Source: Aureimonas sp. Leaf427 (lineage in GTDB: Bacteria; Pseudomonadota; Alphaproteobacteria; Rhizobiales; Rhizobiaceae). From it: 64,000 nt of DNA. A program made the translations under genes and the position numbers. The stretch lies in NCBI RefSeq assembly GCF_001425485.1, contig NZ_LMQW01000003.1:1-64000 (forward strand), given 5' to 3'. Below the pieces are notes generated by a model. It was not told the DNA's origin. It did no database searches and saw nothing but the letters and a program-made list of their open reading frames with translations. Below are positions 1-8,137 of the stretch, piece after piece. The number at the start of each line of letters is the position of its first letter. The first letter of the stretch is position 1.

Positions 1-45
1 AATGTCCTTGCCAAGATCGACGCCCAGAACCCTGATCTCATTCAT
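1..45 (-). CDS. IS110-like transposase, N-terminal fragment (runs off window)
   Basis: Only the first 15 codons are inside the window. They read MNEIRVLGVDLGKDI, which fits the start of the RuvC-like DEDD domain of IS110-family transposases (a short strand leading to G-[VI]-D-L-[GA]-K, where the Asp is the first catalytic acid). A strong AAGGAGG ribosome-binding sequence lies about 7 nt upstream of the ATG. Sugar kinases and ROK proteins can also begin with a short strand and GVDxG, so the call rests on the combination with D-L-G-K. The rest of the gene would be needed to confirm it. Confidence 0.4.
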   Translation of the reverse strand, partial: MNEIRVLGVDLGKDI

Positions 46-160
46 CGCCTCGCCTCCTTGCCAGTCTCAAACGGCGCAGATCATGCGCCGAGGAAAAGGG
101 GCGAGCCATTCCATAAACGATCGACGCCGGCGGCTCCGTCTGGAGATGCCACCGGCGGCT

Positions 161-202
161 GGCATACCCCGACTCCGGGAAAATCCGGTGGAGGGGTATG
201 CC
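161..202. repeat. Inverted repeat in the noncoding flank of the IS110-like gene
   Basis: GGCATACCCC at 161-170 is repeated in reverse complement at 193-202, a perfect 10-bp inverted repeat with a 22-nt spacer that contains two CCGG units. It lies in the roughly 200 nt upstream of the transposase start. In IS110-group elements this noncoding left end encodes the structured guide (bridge) RNA. The repeat is seen directly; its assignment to an IS end is inference. Confidence 0.4.
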
Positions 203-227
203 GAGCCGAGCGGCGCTTGAGCCCCTT

Positions 228-244
228 GCCGGACTTCGTCCGGC
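228..244 (-). terminator. Short perfect hairpin beyond the transketolase stop
   Basis: GCCGGAC and GTCCGGC form a perfect 7-bp stem with a 3-nt loop, beginning 12 nt past the transketolase stop codon. There is no U-run on either strand, so this is at best a weak or Rho-assisted terminator. It may also mark the boundary between the core gene and the IS-like flank. Confidence 0.3.
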
Positions 245-255
245 GCAAAAGTAAA

Positions 256-2361
256 TCAGGACTGCTTTTGCGACGCCCGCTTGGCGATCTGCTCCTTGGC
301 GAGCTTCACGACATTGTCGGCGGTGAAGCCGAACTTCGCCTGGAGCTTGGCGATCGGGGCGGAGGCGCCGAAGGTGGACATGGTGACATGCGCGCCCTTG
401 GCGCCGACATAGCGATCCCAGCCGAGCGTTCCGCCCTGCTCCACTGCCACGCGAGCCATGATGTCGGGCGGCAGCACGCTGTCGCGATAGACCTCGTCCT
501 GTTTCTCGAAGAGGAACCAGGACGGCATGGAGACGACGCGCGAGGAAACGCCTTCGCCGAGCAGCCGCTCGTGCGCTTCGAGGCAGAGCGAGATTTCCGA
601 GCCCGTGCCGATGAGGATGACCTCCGACACCTCCTCCGCCTTGCCCGCCAGGATATAGGCGCCCTTTTCGAGGCCCGAGGCCGCCGCGTATGTCGAGCGG
701 TCGATCGTCGGCAGCGGCTGGCGCGAGAGGATCAGTGCGGTGGGCTCGTGGCTCTGGCGCATCGCGACCTTCCAGGCCTCCGCCGTCTCGTTGGCATCGG
801 CCGGACGGATCGTGTTGAGGCCGGGGATCGCGCGAAGGCTCGCCAGCTGCTCGATCGGCTGGTGGGTCGGCCCGTCCTCGCCGACGCCGATGGAATCATG
901 CGTGAAGACGAAGACGACCGGGATTTCCATGATCGCGGCCAGCCGGATCGGCGGGCGCATGTAGTCGGAGAAGACGAGGAAGGTCGCCGTGTAGGGGCGC
1001 AGATAGGAGAGCGCCATGCCGTTCGCGATCGAGCCCATGGCGTGCTCGCGAATGCCGAAATGGAGATTGCGGCCGCCATAGTCCTTCACCTCGAAAGAGC
1101 CGGCGCCCTCGAAGGTCAGAAGCGTCTTCGTGGAGGGCGCCAGATCCGCCGAGCCGCCCGTGAGATACGGCACGTTCGCGGCGATGGCGTTCAGCACCTT
1201 GCCGCCGGCATCGCGCGAGGCGAGGCCCTTGGCATCCGCCTCGAAGCTCGGGATCGCGCTGTCCCAGCCCTCCGGCAGCTTGCCACGGCGCATCGCCTCG
1301 ATCTCGGCGGCGAGCTTCGGGTTCGCCTTCGTATAGGCGGCGTAAGTCGCCTCCCAGGCCTCGCGCAGCGCCTTGCCCCGGCCTGCGACGGCCGCCTGCA
1401 CGGACTGCGCCACCCCGTCCGGCACATGGAAGGACAGGTCCTCCGGGAAGCCATAGGCGCGCTTGGCGCCCTTCACGTCCTCGGCGTCGAAGGCCTCGCC
1501 ATGAGCCTTGGACGTACCCTGCTGCTTCTGGAGCCCGTAGCCGATGACGCTGTCGACGACGATGAGCGTCGGCCGGTCGTCGGTCGCACGAAACTCCGCC
1601 AGCGCCTTGGCGATCGCGGCGGTATCGTTGGCGTCGGAGACGTAAAGCGTCTTCCAGCCATAACCGCGGAACCGTTCGGCGACGTTCTCGGAAAAGGCGA
1701 GATCGGTGAAGCCTTCGATGGAGACGTGGTTGTTGTCGTAGAGCCAGCAGAGGTTGGACAGCTTGAGGTGACCCGCCATCGAGGCAGCCTCGCCCGAGAC
1801 GCCCTCCATCATGTCGCCGTCGCCGCAGAAGACGTAGACGTCGTGGTCGAAGATCGTGGCGTCCGGCCTGTTGTAGCGCGCCGCGAGCTGGCGCTCGGCG
1901 ATCGCCATGCCGACCGAGGTCGCGCAGCCCTGGCCGAGCGGGCCGGTCGTCGTCTCGACGCCCGTCGTCATGCGATATTCGGGATGGCCGGGCGTCTTGG
2001 AATCGAGCTGGCGAAAGGCCTTGATGTCGTCGAGCGAGACGGCGGGCTTGCCGGTCGGCCGTCCCTCGGCATCGATCTCGCGCACGCCCGCCAGATGCAG
2101 GAGCGCGTAGAGCAGCATGGAGCCGTGCCCGACCGAGAGCACGAAACGGTCCCGGTTCGGCCAGTCCGGCCGCTCGGGATCGTAGCGCAGAAACTCCGTC
2201 CAAAGCGTGTGGCCGGCGGGCGCCAGGCCGAGCGGCGCGCCGACATGGCCCGAATGCGCGGCGAGAACCGCGTCCAGCGTCAGGGTGCGGATCGTGTCGA
2301 TCGCAAGACCGCTCGTGTCTCCGCTCGTGGCATCGATGGTGGTTTTGGCTGTCGCGCTCAT
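256..2361 (-). CDS. tkt: Transketolase
   Basis: Thiamine-diphosphate enzyme of the non-oxidative pentose phosphate pathway that moves two-carbon ketol units between sugar phosphates in the cytosol. The 701-residue protein shows the family layout: an N-terminal TPP domain with [12 protein letters not shown] and the [12 protein letters not shown] motif for TPP/Mg binding, a middle Pyr domain with GIREHAMG (catalytic Glu) and the [14 protein letters not shown] histidine loop, and a C-terminal domain with the GTGSE phosphate-contact region. The frame opens 16 codons earlier, but the ATG of MSATAK is chosen because a GAGAGGGA ribosome-binding sequence precedes it and homologues start there. It stands alone; no other Calvin or pentose-pathway gene is next to it. 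Confidence 0.95.
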   Translation of the reverse strand: MSATAKTTIDATSGDTSGLAIDTIRTLTLDAVLAAHSGHVGAPLGLAPAGHTLWTEFLRYDPERPDWPNRDRFVLSVGHGSMLLYALLHLAGVREIDAEGRPTGKPAVSLDDIKAFRQLDSKTPGHPEYRMTTGVETTTGPLGQGCATSVGMAIAERQLAARYNRPDATIFDHDVYVFCGDGDMMEGVSGEAASMAGHLKLSNLCWLYDNNHVSIEGFTDLAFSENVAERFRGYGWKTLYVSDANDTAAIAKALAEFRATDDRPTLIVVDSVIGYGLQKQQGTSKAHGEAFDAEDVKGAKRAYGFPEDLSFHVPDGVAQSVQAAVAGRGKALREAWEATYAAYTKANPKLAAEIEAMRRGKLPEGWDSAIPSFEADAKGLASRDAGGKVLNAIAANVPYLTGGSADLAPSTKTLLTFEGAGSFEVKDYGGRNLHFGIREHAMGSIANGMALSYLRPYTATFLVFSDYMRPPIRLAAIMEIPVVFVFTHDSIGVGEDGPTHQPIEQLASLRAIPGLNTIRPADANETAEAWKVAMRQSHEPTALILSRQPLPTIDRSTYAAASGLEKGAYILAGKAEEVSEVILIGTGSEISLCLEAHERLLGEGVSSRVVSMPSWFLFEKQDEVYRDSVLPPDIMARVAVEQGGTLGWDRYVGAKGAHVTMSTFGASAPIAKLQAKFGFTADNVVKLAKEQIAKRASQKQS

Positions 2362-2433
2362 GGAACCGTCCCTCTCTTCGAGGGCTAAGATAGGAGCGTC
2401 GCGCGACATGACGATGGCGAAAAACCATCATTT

Positions 2434-2455
2434 CAATCGATTGGAATGCTTCCAA
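2434..2455. promoter_or_regulatory. Overlapping palindromes upstream of tkt
   Basis: Two palindromes share bases in the tkt/GGDEF intergenic region: CAATCGATTG (2434-2443, perfect) and TTGGAA-TGC-TTCCAA (2441-2455, 6-bp arms). They sit about 75-95 nt upstream of the tkt ATG, a normal operator position. The binding factor is unknown. A third small inverted repeat (GATGG/CCATC) lies nearby at about 2413-2429. Confidence 0.3.
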
Positions 2456-2545
2456 GAAGGTCCGGCTGATCCCGTCGGAACTGCCACGTCTTCTGTTGTG
2501 GACCGCCGGAAAGCTCCGGCCGATCGGCCGGCTCGGGCGAACCCG

Positions 2546-3496
2546 TCATCTCTCGACGATCCGGTTGCGGCCTTCGCGCTTGGCGCAATAGAGGGCCTGA
2601 TCGGCGCGGGCGTAGATCGATTGTGCGTTGTCGCCCAAGCGCGACGTGGCCAGTCCGCCCGAGCACGTATAGGTGAAATCGGGATGGGCGAGGAGCGGGC
2701 GGCTGCGACGGACCTCGTCGAGGACGCCTTCGATGATCCCCCTCGCCGCCCCGGCATCCGTCTCGGGCAGGATCAGGAGGAATTCCTCGCCGCCGACGCG
2801 GCCGAAATGGTCCTTCAACCGGATGCCGGAGCGCATGAGCTGAGCGAAGCTCACCAGCACGAGATCACCTGCGGGATGCCCGAAGATGTCGTTGACCGAC
2901 TTGAAGCGATCGAGGTCGAGAAGGCAAAGGGTGAACGGCTCGGCGCCTCGATCGTCCGCGCGCTCGAGAAGTGCGTCGAGCGCGGCGATGACATGCCGTC
3001 TGTTCGAGACGCCGGTCAGATCGTCCGTGACGGACGCCTTCCGCGCCCGGTCGCACTCCTGGCGTATCGTGCGCTCGGACCGGCGAAGCTCTGTGATGTC
3101 GCTTCCCACGAACATCATCCAGCCGTCCGTCCGAACCGTCTCGACGATCCAGAGCCAGCGTCCGTCGTAGAGATTGGATTCGATGGTCCGGCTCGCGACC
3201 TTGCCGCGCCGGGAGGTGACGGACGCGAGCCAGACCTCGATATCCCGGGTCTCGATCATCGTTCCCCGCTGCGCCGAGTGGTTCCGGCGCATGATGTCCC
3301 GCCAGAGCGGCGTCTCGTCGTCCTCGATGAAATAGGCGGATCGAAAGGCGCGATTGGCATAGCGAAGCCGATCGCCGGGATCGTAGACCGCGATCAGCGC
3401 ATCCGTTTCTTCCTGGAGAACCGCCAACTGGTCGGTAACTGAAACCAAGCTCGAGACCTCGCCGCCACGCGACAAGTCCGCGTCCTGAGCGGCCAT
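2546..3496 (-). CDS. PAS-GGDEF diguanylate cyclase
   Basis: Likely makes cyclic di-GMP from two GTP. The 316-residue soluble protein has an N-terminal PAS-like sensor (about residues 31-138) and a C-terminal GGDEF domain (about 151-314). The active-site loop is GGEEF (235-239), an accepted active variant. RLKD (226-229), five residues upstream, fits the RxxD inhibitory product-binding I-site, so feedback inhibition is expected. No signal peptide or membrane segment is seen, so the PAS domain should sense a cytoplasmic cue. Separated from tkt by about 180 nt, it appears monocistronic. The ligand cannot be read from the sequence. Confidence 0.9.
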   Translation of the reverse strand: MAAQDADLSRGGEVSSLVSVTDQLAVLQEETDALIAVYDPGDRLRYANRAFRSAYFIEDDETPLWRDIMRRNHSAQRGTMIETRDIEVWLASVTSRRGKVASRTIESNLYDGRWLWIVETVRTDGWMMFVGSDITELRRSERTIRQECDRARKASVTDDLTGVSNRRHVIAALDALLERADDRGAEPFTLCLLDLDRFKSVNDIFGHPAGDLVLVSFAQLMRSGIRLKDHFGRVGGEEFLLILPETDAGAARGIIEGVLDEVRRSRPLLAHPDFTYTCSGGLATSRLGDNAQSIYARADQALYCAKREGRNRIVER

Positions 3497-3562
3497 CTCG
3501 TAATGGGCGCAGGTTACAATCGGGCTAAGGTATGCCCGAGGGCTTCGAACGTCTCGGCGAAG

Positions 3563-3751
3563 CTATTGTCCGGCGAGGCGGGCTTCCGCCGTGCGCGACG
3601 GCCATTCGGTTGCCGCCGCATGGCGCACGCTTGCGTGGTCGCTCGGAGTGGAGGCGTGCTGCGGGACGAAGGTCAGGAAGCCCACCATGGCGATCGCCCC
3701 GACAAGGGCGCCCCAGTCGCGGACGGTCGTCATGATCTCGCGCTTCGTCAT
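3563..3751 (-). CDS. Possible small single-pass membrane protein
   Basis: This 62-codon frame begins MTKREIMTTVRDWG and contains one hydrophobic stretch (WGALVGAIAMVGFLTFV, about residues 13-29) followed by a polar tail. An alternative GTG lies seven codons upstream. GAAGG is about 8 nt before the ATG, and a GATAAT -10-like hexamer lies on the same strand about 60 nt upstream. No family is recognised. The 440-bp gap it occupies has no better candidate, but short frames are common by chance in this GC-rich DNA. Confidence 0.35.
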   Translation of the reverse strand: MTKREIMTTVRDWGALVGAIAMVGFLTFVPQHASTPSDHASVRHAAATEWPSRTAEARLAGQ

Positions 3752-3935
3752 CGACCGGCCCTTCGTCGACACGCCGCTCGCAGCGGCGCGCCAGAAACAT
3801 CTTGGACCAGATTATCCATCAGCGGAGTAGACCGATAAAGGAACGATCGTCCGCCGCGGAGCTGCCCCGCGCAAAATCCTTCGCGCGGAGCGGGCTTCTC
3901 GGGTCGGGGACCGGCGTCGAGGGCTCGGGCAGGTC

Positions 3936-5078
3936 TCAGGGCTGGCGGGGCCGGCCGAGAAAGAATCGAACCATCTCGCGCGACGCGTCGGGGCCGGCCG
4001 GATCGGCATAGGTGCCGCCGGCATCGCCGCCCGACCAGGCATGGCCGAGACCCTCGACGGTCCAGTACTCCACCTCGGGCAGAGGGCCTCCGGCGCGCAG
4101 ATGCCGCGCATAGCCCCGCCCGCCCGAGACGCCGCGCTCCACGGTCTCGTCCGGCCTCGACGGGCCTGCCACGGCCCCGCCATTCGACGGGTGGACCGTT
4201 CGGTCCCCATCGCCGTGGAACACGATGAGACGCGGCGCGGGGCCCCCCCGGGCGCCGGGCGCGACGCCGCCCTTGCCGCTGCGCATCAGCGACAGGGCGG
4301 AGCCGACATCCGTGGCCGCGCCATAGGGAAGACCGGAATGCACGCCGACGCCTGCAAAGAGCTGCGGATGGGTGGCGCCGAGCACGGCCGCCATGGCCCC
4401 GCCCGCGGACAGTCCGGCCACGAAGATCGCGCTTTCGTCCACGGTCTGCGTCGAGACGACCTGCCGGACGATGCCGGCAAGGATCGCCGGTTCGCCGCGC
4501 TCGGCCTTCTGGTGCGCGGGTTCGAACCAGTTCCAGCAGAGGCGCGCATTGGCCGATTGCGGCTGTTCGGGATAGGCGACGAGAAGGCCCGCTTCCTCCG
4601 CCACCGCGTTCATCCGCGTTCCCCGCGCGAAGTCGTCCGGGTTCTGCGTGCAGCCGTGCAGCATCAGGATCAGCGGCCGAGGACCTGCCGGCAGCGAGGA
4701 CGGCAGATAGAGCCTGAAGCTTCGGCTGCCCTCGGGACCCTCGTAAACATGCGTCTCGAAACGGGCGCCGTCGGGCAGATGCACGGGCGCGGGCACCGGC
4801 TGGGCGGCCGGCATCCTGAAGCGCGGACGCGTGGCGAGGAACGGCGCGAACGCCTCGACCCCGCCGAACTTTGCGGGGCCGGGCTTGGCCGAGCGGTCAC
4901 TGGACGTCTCTCCGGCGCCCGCCTTCAGCTCGATGCTCGGCCCGTCATGACGTGCCGCACCCGTCGGCCCTTTGCGTCCGCCGAGCGCCTCTTGGATCAC
5001 GGCGGTCGCGTCCTCCAGACGGCGGACGGACACGAGGGAGCGGGCATCCCGCATGAGGTCGGAGAAGGTTTTCGTCAT
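3936..5078 (-). CDS. PHB depolymerase-family esterase (LpqC-like)
   Basis: Alpha/beta hydrolase of the esterase-PHB-depolymerase family, expected to cleave short polyhydroxyalkanoate or other ester bonds. The 380-residue protein has a variable N-terminal region (1-100), then LMLHGCTQN (oxyanion region, about 138-146), the nucleophile elbow GLSAGG (Ser225), and GLGHAWSGGD carrying the catalytic His. No classical signal peptide is visible, so it may act on intracellular substrate. The internal ATG is preferred over the frame's first Met: it lies 14 nt past the upstream gene's stop and has an AAAGGA ribosome-binding sequence. It is cotranscribed with the RHH regulator upstream. The exact substrate is unknown. 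Confidence 0.85.
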   Translation of the reverse strand: MTKTFSDLMRDARSLVSVRRLEDATAVIQEALGGRKGPTGAARHDGPSIELKAGAGETSSDRSAKPGPAKFGGVEAFAPFLATRPRFRMPAAQPVPAPVHLPDGARFETHVYEGPEGSRSFRLYLPSSLPAGPRPLILMLHGCTQNPDDFARGTRMNAVAEEAGLLVAYPEQPQSANARLCWNWFEPAHQKAERGEPAILAGIVRQVVSTQTVDESAIFVAGLSAGGAMAAVLGATHPQLFAGVGVHSGLPYGAATDVGSALSLMRSGKGGVAPGARGGPAPRLIVFHGDGDRTVHPSNGGAVAGPSRPDETVERGVSGGRGYARHLRAGGPLPEVEYWTVEGLGHAWSGGDAGGTYADPAGPDASREMVRFFLGRPRQP

Positions 5079-5091
5079 GGCGGCGGTCCTT

Positions 5092-5508
5092 TCAGCGGAT
5101 GCGGTCGGCAAGCGCCGCTTTCAGCTCGCGGCTCGCCTGAAGCGCACCGAGAACCGTGATGGAGGAGATCGTCTCACGGGCAAGATCCGGTGAGACGTCC
5201 TCGTCGATCGTGACGAGGCCGAGAACGCGGATGTCGAGCTTTCTTCCCGCCGCGAGGGCGGCTTCGAGATCGGCGCGCCCGTAGCGGCGAAGGCCGAGAT
5301 CGAGGGACAGATGCTCCGCCGACTTGCGGAGCCGATCGTCGTGGAGGTCGAGCTGGCGGCGGATGGCCGATCGGATGAAGTCGCTCCGATGGGCATAGAA
5401 TCCCTCGCGGACGAGGAGATCGATGCCCCCGAGATCGACATAGCCGAGGTTCAGCGTCAGCTTCTCGCTCTCGCCTCCCCGCTCCTGCAAAGCCGACTTC
5501 CGGGGCAT
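5092..5508 (-). CDS. Ribbon-helix-helix (CopG-type) regulator paired with esterase
   Basis: A 138-residue protein whose first third reads as a ribbon-helix-helix DNA-binding domain: a beta strand (KLTLNLGYVDLG) followed by two helices containing FYAHRSDFIRSAIRRQLD. The rest is a small alpha/beta domain of unknown role. This kind of regulator commonly sits directly upstream of PHB-depolymerase-type esterases, as here, with 13 nt between the genes. It probably controls its own operon. The start has a GAGG ribosome-binding sequence within tandem TACCATCC repeats (about 5512-5529) that could themselves be the operator. Confidence 0.75.
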   Translation of the reverse strand: MPRKSALQERGGESEKLTLNLGYVDLGGIDLLVREGFYAHRSDFIRSAIRRQLDLHDDRLRKSAEHLSLDLGLRRYGRADLEAALAAGRKLDIRVLGLVTIDEDVSPDLARETISSITVLGALQASRELKAALADRIR

Positions 5509-6019
5509 CCTACCATCCTCTTACCATCCACTTGGATGACAGGTGGTGACGCGAACAGGCAGTACAAGAGATCGCAGGATACAAAAGCGAAATGATCTTC
5601 TTTCGCATGATGCCCATCGACATGGCGGACATTTGCACCCATCCTCCATTTATCACTTCGCCGGATAGATAAGGTCCTCTTTCCTTGCAATCTACGGCGA
5701 TGGATACAGGGTGCGGAATGACGTACGTCTATCAACCAACCGTGATTGGCGGGGGACGGATGAACGAAACACGATGATCTCGTGGGCTCGGCCGTGCCAA
5801 AACGGTAACTGGATGCTGGCAGGAGGAAGCAGGTCGCGAGGCGACCTGGTTTGGCACCGGTAAAATCAAAGGTAGGCGTACCAGTTACGGAGACGCCGCC
5901 TTTCGGGACAATCCTCCGAAAGATGCAATCGACATTTGCATCCGAGAGTAGCAGAACTGAAGGTGCAACGGCGTCTCGACGGCGCGTTTCGCTTTCGGAA
6001 ACCATTGACGCTTTGCAGG
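5509..6019. other. 511-bp intergenic region with nested inverted repeats
   Basis: No convincing gene. Base composition is more AT-rich than the surroundings. Visible structure: GTGCCAAA (5794-5801) pairs with TTTGGCAC (5850-5857) around a perfect 8-bp, 3-nt-loop hairpin (5830-5848). CGGTAACTGG (5803-5812) is inverted at 5881-5890 with one mismatch. GATGCAA-N7-TTGCATC lies at 5922-5942. The 10-mer GACATTTGCA occurs at 5628-5637 and again at 5931-5940. The region separates the RHH gene from the first GntR gene and must hold both promoters. Confidence 0.5.
5922..5942. promoter_or_regulatory. Candidate GntR operator
   Basis: A perfect inverted repeat, GATGCAA-TCGACAT-TTGCATC (7-bp arms, 7-bp centre), lies about 80 nt upstream of the GntR/FadR-type gene. 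Size and position fit autoregulation by a dimeric winged-helix repressor. No direct evidence links the two. Confidence 0.35.
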
Positions 6020-6808
6020 ATGGAAACGGCCCGGGCAATGGAAAAGCTTCTCGTCCCGCTGGAGGACGCCGTTCCGAGCGGCCATAAGTTCAGCCCGATC
6101 GGCAATGTCTCGCGCCTTCAGGGCGAACGCGTGCATGTCCACATCGCGGTCGAGATCGGCCAGCGGATCGTGCGGGGCGAGTACCCGCCGGGCTCGATCC
6201 TCCCCAACGAGGCCAAGTGGGCCGAAATCTTCAAGGTCAGCCGGTCCGCGGTGCGCGAGGCGGTGAAGATGCTGACGGCCAAAAGCCTCCTCGCATCGCG
6301 GCCGAAGATCGGCAGCCGCGTCGAACCGCGCGCGCGCTGGAACCTGCTCGATCGCGACGTGCTCGACTGGTACTCCGCGGTGCCCGACAGTGCCCGCTTC
6401 CTCGCCCAGGTGCAGGAGTTCCGCCATTTCGTGGAGCCGGAGGCGGCGGCGCTCGCCGCGACGCGCCGGAGCGAGGCGCAGATGGCCGATATGTCTCTCG
6501 CCTGCCGCGAGATGAAAGCGGCCCCATCGCGGGACATCTGGATGGAGGCCGACATCCGCTTCCATCTCGCCATTCTCGCGGGCTCGGGGAACGACCTTCT
6601 CCTGCCGCTCGGCGTCATCGTGGACTCGGCCCTGCGCCAGCTGTTCCTGTTTCTCTATCCGAGCGACGTCGATTTGGGGAAGGTCACCGCCTTGCACGCA
6701 TCGGTCGAGCGCGCCATCCGTCTCCAGCGGCCGGACGCGGCGCGCAAGGCCATGCGCCAGTTGCTCGACTACACGGACGCGGCCATCGCCCGCAAACTGC
6801 GCGGCTGA
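6020..6808 (+). CDS. FadR-subfamily GntR transcriptional regulator
   Basis: A 262-residue regulator with an N-terminal winged helix (about residues 30-100; recognition region SRSAVREAVKMLTAKSLL) and a C-terminal all-helical FCD effector domain (about 120-255). Its metal-binding pattern is visible as D..R.H in the ADIRFHLAIL region and a later His in LHASVERAI. FCD regulators typically bind sugar acids or other carboxylates. It lies just upstream of, and in the same direction as, the dehydratase and GMC genes, so it most likely controls them. Three in-frame Mets are close together; the ATG of METARAM is used, with MEKLL six codons later equally possible because neither has a clear ribosome-binding sequence. 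Confidence 0.85.
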   Translation: METARAMEKLLVPLEDAVPSGHKFSPIGNVSRLQGERVHVHIAVEIGQRIVRGEYPPGSILPNEAKWAEIFKVSRSAVREAVKMLTAKSLLASRPKIGSRVEPRARWNLLDRDVLDWYSAVPDSARFLAQVQEFRHFVEPEAAALAATRRSEAQMADMSLACREMKAAPSRDIWMEADIRFHLAILAGSGNDLLLPLGVIVDSALRQLFLFLYPSDVDLGKVTALHASVERAIRLQRPDAARKAMRQLLDYTDAAIARKLRG

Positions 6809-6911
6809 TCGCCTTCATCGCGAATGCCCGGTCGGGCGTCGCTTTCAGGCTGGCGACGGGCGGAAGCTTGGGGCGAAATCGCGCCATCGCCTCCGACCAA
6901 GGCCGCGCCCC

Positions 6912-8132
6912 ATGAAGATCGCATCGCTCGACATTCATGTCGTCGCCGTCCCGCCGCCTCATCTGGGCGGCATGTACTGGATTCTCGTCCGGCTCCACAC
7001 GGCCTGCGGCATCGAGGGCGTCGGCGAAATCTACGCGACGGCCTTTCACCCGGACGCCCTGAAGCCCGCGATCGCGGACGTCTTCGAGCGCCATCTCCTC
7101 GGCCACGACCCCCACGACATCGAGCGCTTCTGGCGCGCGGCCTATTCGAGCGGCTTCACCCAGCGCCCCGATCCCACCATGATGGGCATCGTCTCCGGCC
7201 TGGAGATCGCCTGCTGGGACATCGTCGGCAAGGCGGCGGGCAAGCCGGTCCACGCGCTGATCGGCGGGCTGGTCCACGAGCGCCTGCGCGCCTACACCTA
7301 CCTCTATCCGAAGAACGCGGCCGGCGAATACGACTACGACGATCCCGATCTCGCCGCCTCCTGCGCGAGCGACATGGTCGAGCGCCTCGGCTTCACGGCC
7401 GTCAAGTTCGATCCGGCCGGCCCCTACACCGCCTATTCCGGCCACCATCTGTCGCTCGGCGTGATGGACCGTTGCGAGACCTTCTGCGCGAGGGTTCGCG
7501 AGGCCGTCGGCTCGCGCGCCGATCTTCTCTTCGGCACGCATGGGCAGATGGTTCCGGCCTCCGCGATCAGGCTCGCCAAGCGGCTGGAGAAATACGATCC
7601 GCTCTGGCTGGAGGAGCCGGTGCCGCCGGGCCAGGAAGAGGCGATGGGCCGCGTCGCCGCCAAGACCACGATTCCCGTCTCGACCGGCGAGCGGCTGACG
7701 ACCAAATACGAGTTCCAGCGCGTGCTGCAGACGGGCGCCGCCTCGATTCTCCAGATGAACGTCGCCCGCGTCGGCGGCATTCTCGAAGCCAAGAAGATCG
7801 CCGGCATGGCGGAGGCCTTCTATGCCGAGATCGCCCCGCATCTCTACAACGGCCCGGTGGGCGCGGCCGCCTCGATCCAGCTCTCCGCCGCCTCGCCGAA
7901 CTTCCTCATCCACGAGGCCATCATGGATTTTTCCGGCTTCCATGCGGAGATCCTGAAAACCCCGCTCGTCTTCGAGGACGGCTATCTCATTCCCTCGAAG
8001 GAGCCCGGCCTCGGCATCGAGCTCGATCTCGACGCCATCGCGCGCCACAGCCCCTATACGGGCGAGCGGCTGCATCTCCAGATGGCGCCGAACCCCGCCG
8101 ACGTCAAAGACTTCGCGCCGGCCAAGGGCTGA
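6912..8132 (+). CDS. Mandelate racemase/galactonate dehydratase-like enolase-superfamily enzyme
   Basis: A 406-residue member of the enolase superfamily, predicted to dehydrate or epimerise a sugar acid. The N-terminal capping domain (about 1-120) is followed by the TIM barrel. Visible active-site elements are VKFD (165-167), FGTHGQ (207-211, His210), LEEP (Glu234), STGER (Glu260) and APHLYNG (His310, the mandelate-racemase-type base). The first metal ligand, usually Asp two residues before His210, is Gly here, as in a GTHGQ subgroup. It follows the GntR gene and is 5 nt from the GMC gene, so the two are co-expressed. The substrate is not readable; context suggests an aldonate. Confidence 0.85.
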   Translation: MKIASLDIHVVAVPPPHLGGMYWILVRLHTACGIEGVGEIYATAFHPDALKPAIADVFERHLLGHDPHDIERFWRAAYSSGFTQRPDPTMMGIVSGLEIACWDIVGKAAGKPVHALIGGLVHERLRAYTYLYPKNAAGEYDYDDPDLAASCASDMVERLGFTAVKFDPAGPYTAYSGHHLSLGVMDRCETFCARVREAVGSRADLLFGTHGQMVPASAIRLAKRLEKYDPLWLEEPVPPGQEEAMGRVAAKTTIPVSTGERLTTKYEFQRVLQTGAASILQMNVARVGGILEAKKIAGMAEAFYAEIAPHLYNGPVGAAASIQLSAASPNFLIHEAIMDFSGFHAEILKTPLVFEDGYLIPSKEPGLGIELDLDAIARHSPYTGERLHLQMAPNPADVKDFAPAKG

Positions 8133-8137
8133 GACGC

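Noticed and set aside
58-2388. Plus-strand 776-codon frame over transketolase
   Set aside because: No recognisable domain; it is entirely antisense to tkt, which shows all family motifs.
5457-6038. A 193-codon minus-strand frame across the 511-bp intergenic region
   Set aside because: It overlaps both the RHH gene start and the GntR gene, shows no domain, and its composition is that of noncoding sequence.
6824-8137. Upstream extension of the GMC oxidoreductase frame
   Set aside because: It lies in another frame of the dehydratase gene; GMC homology begins exactly at the ATG after the dehydratase stop.
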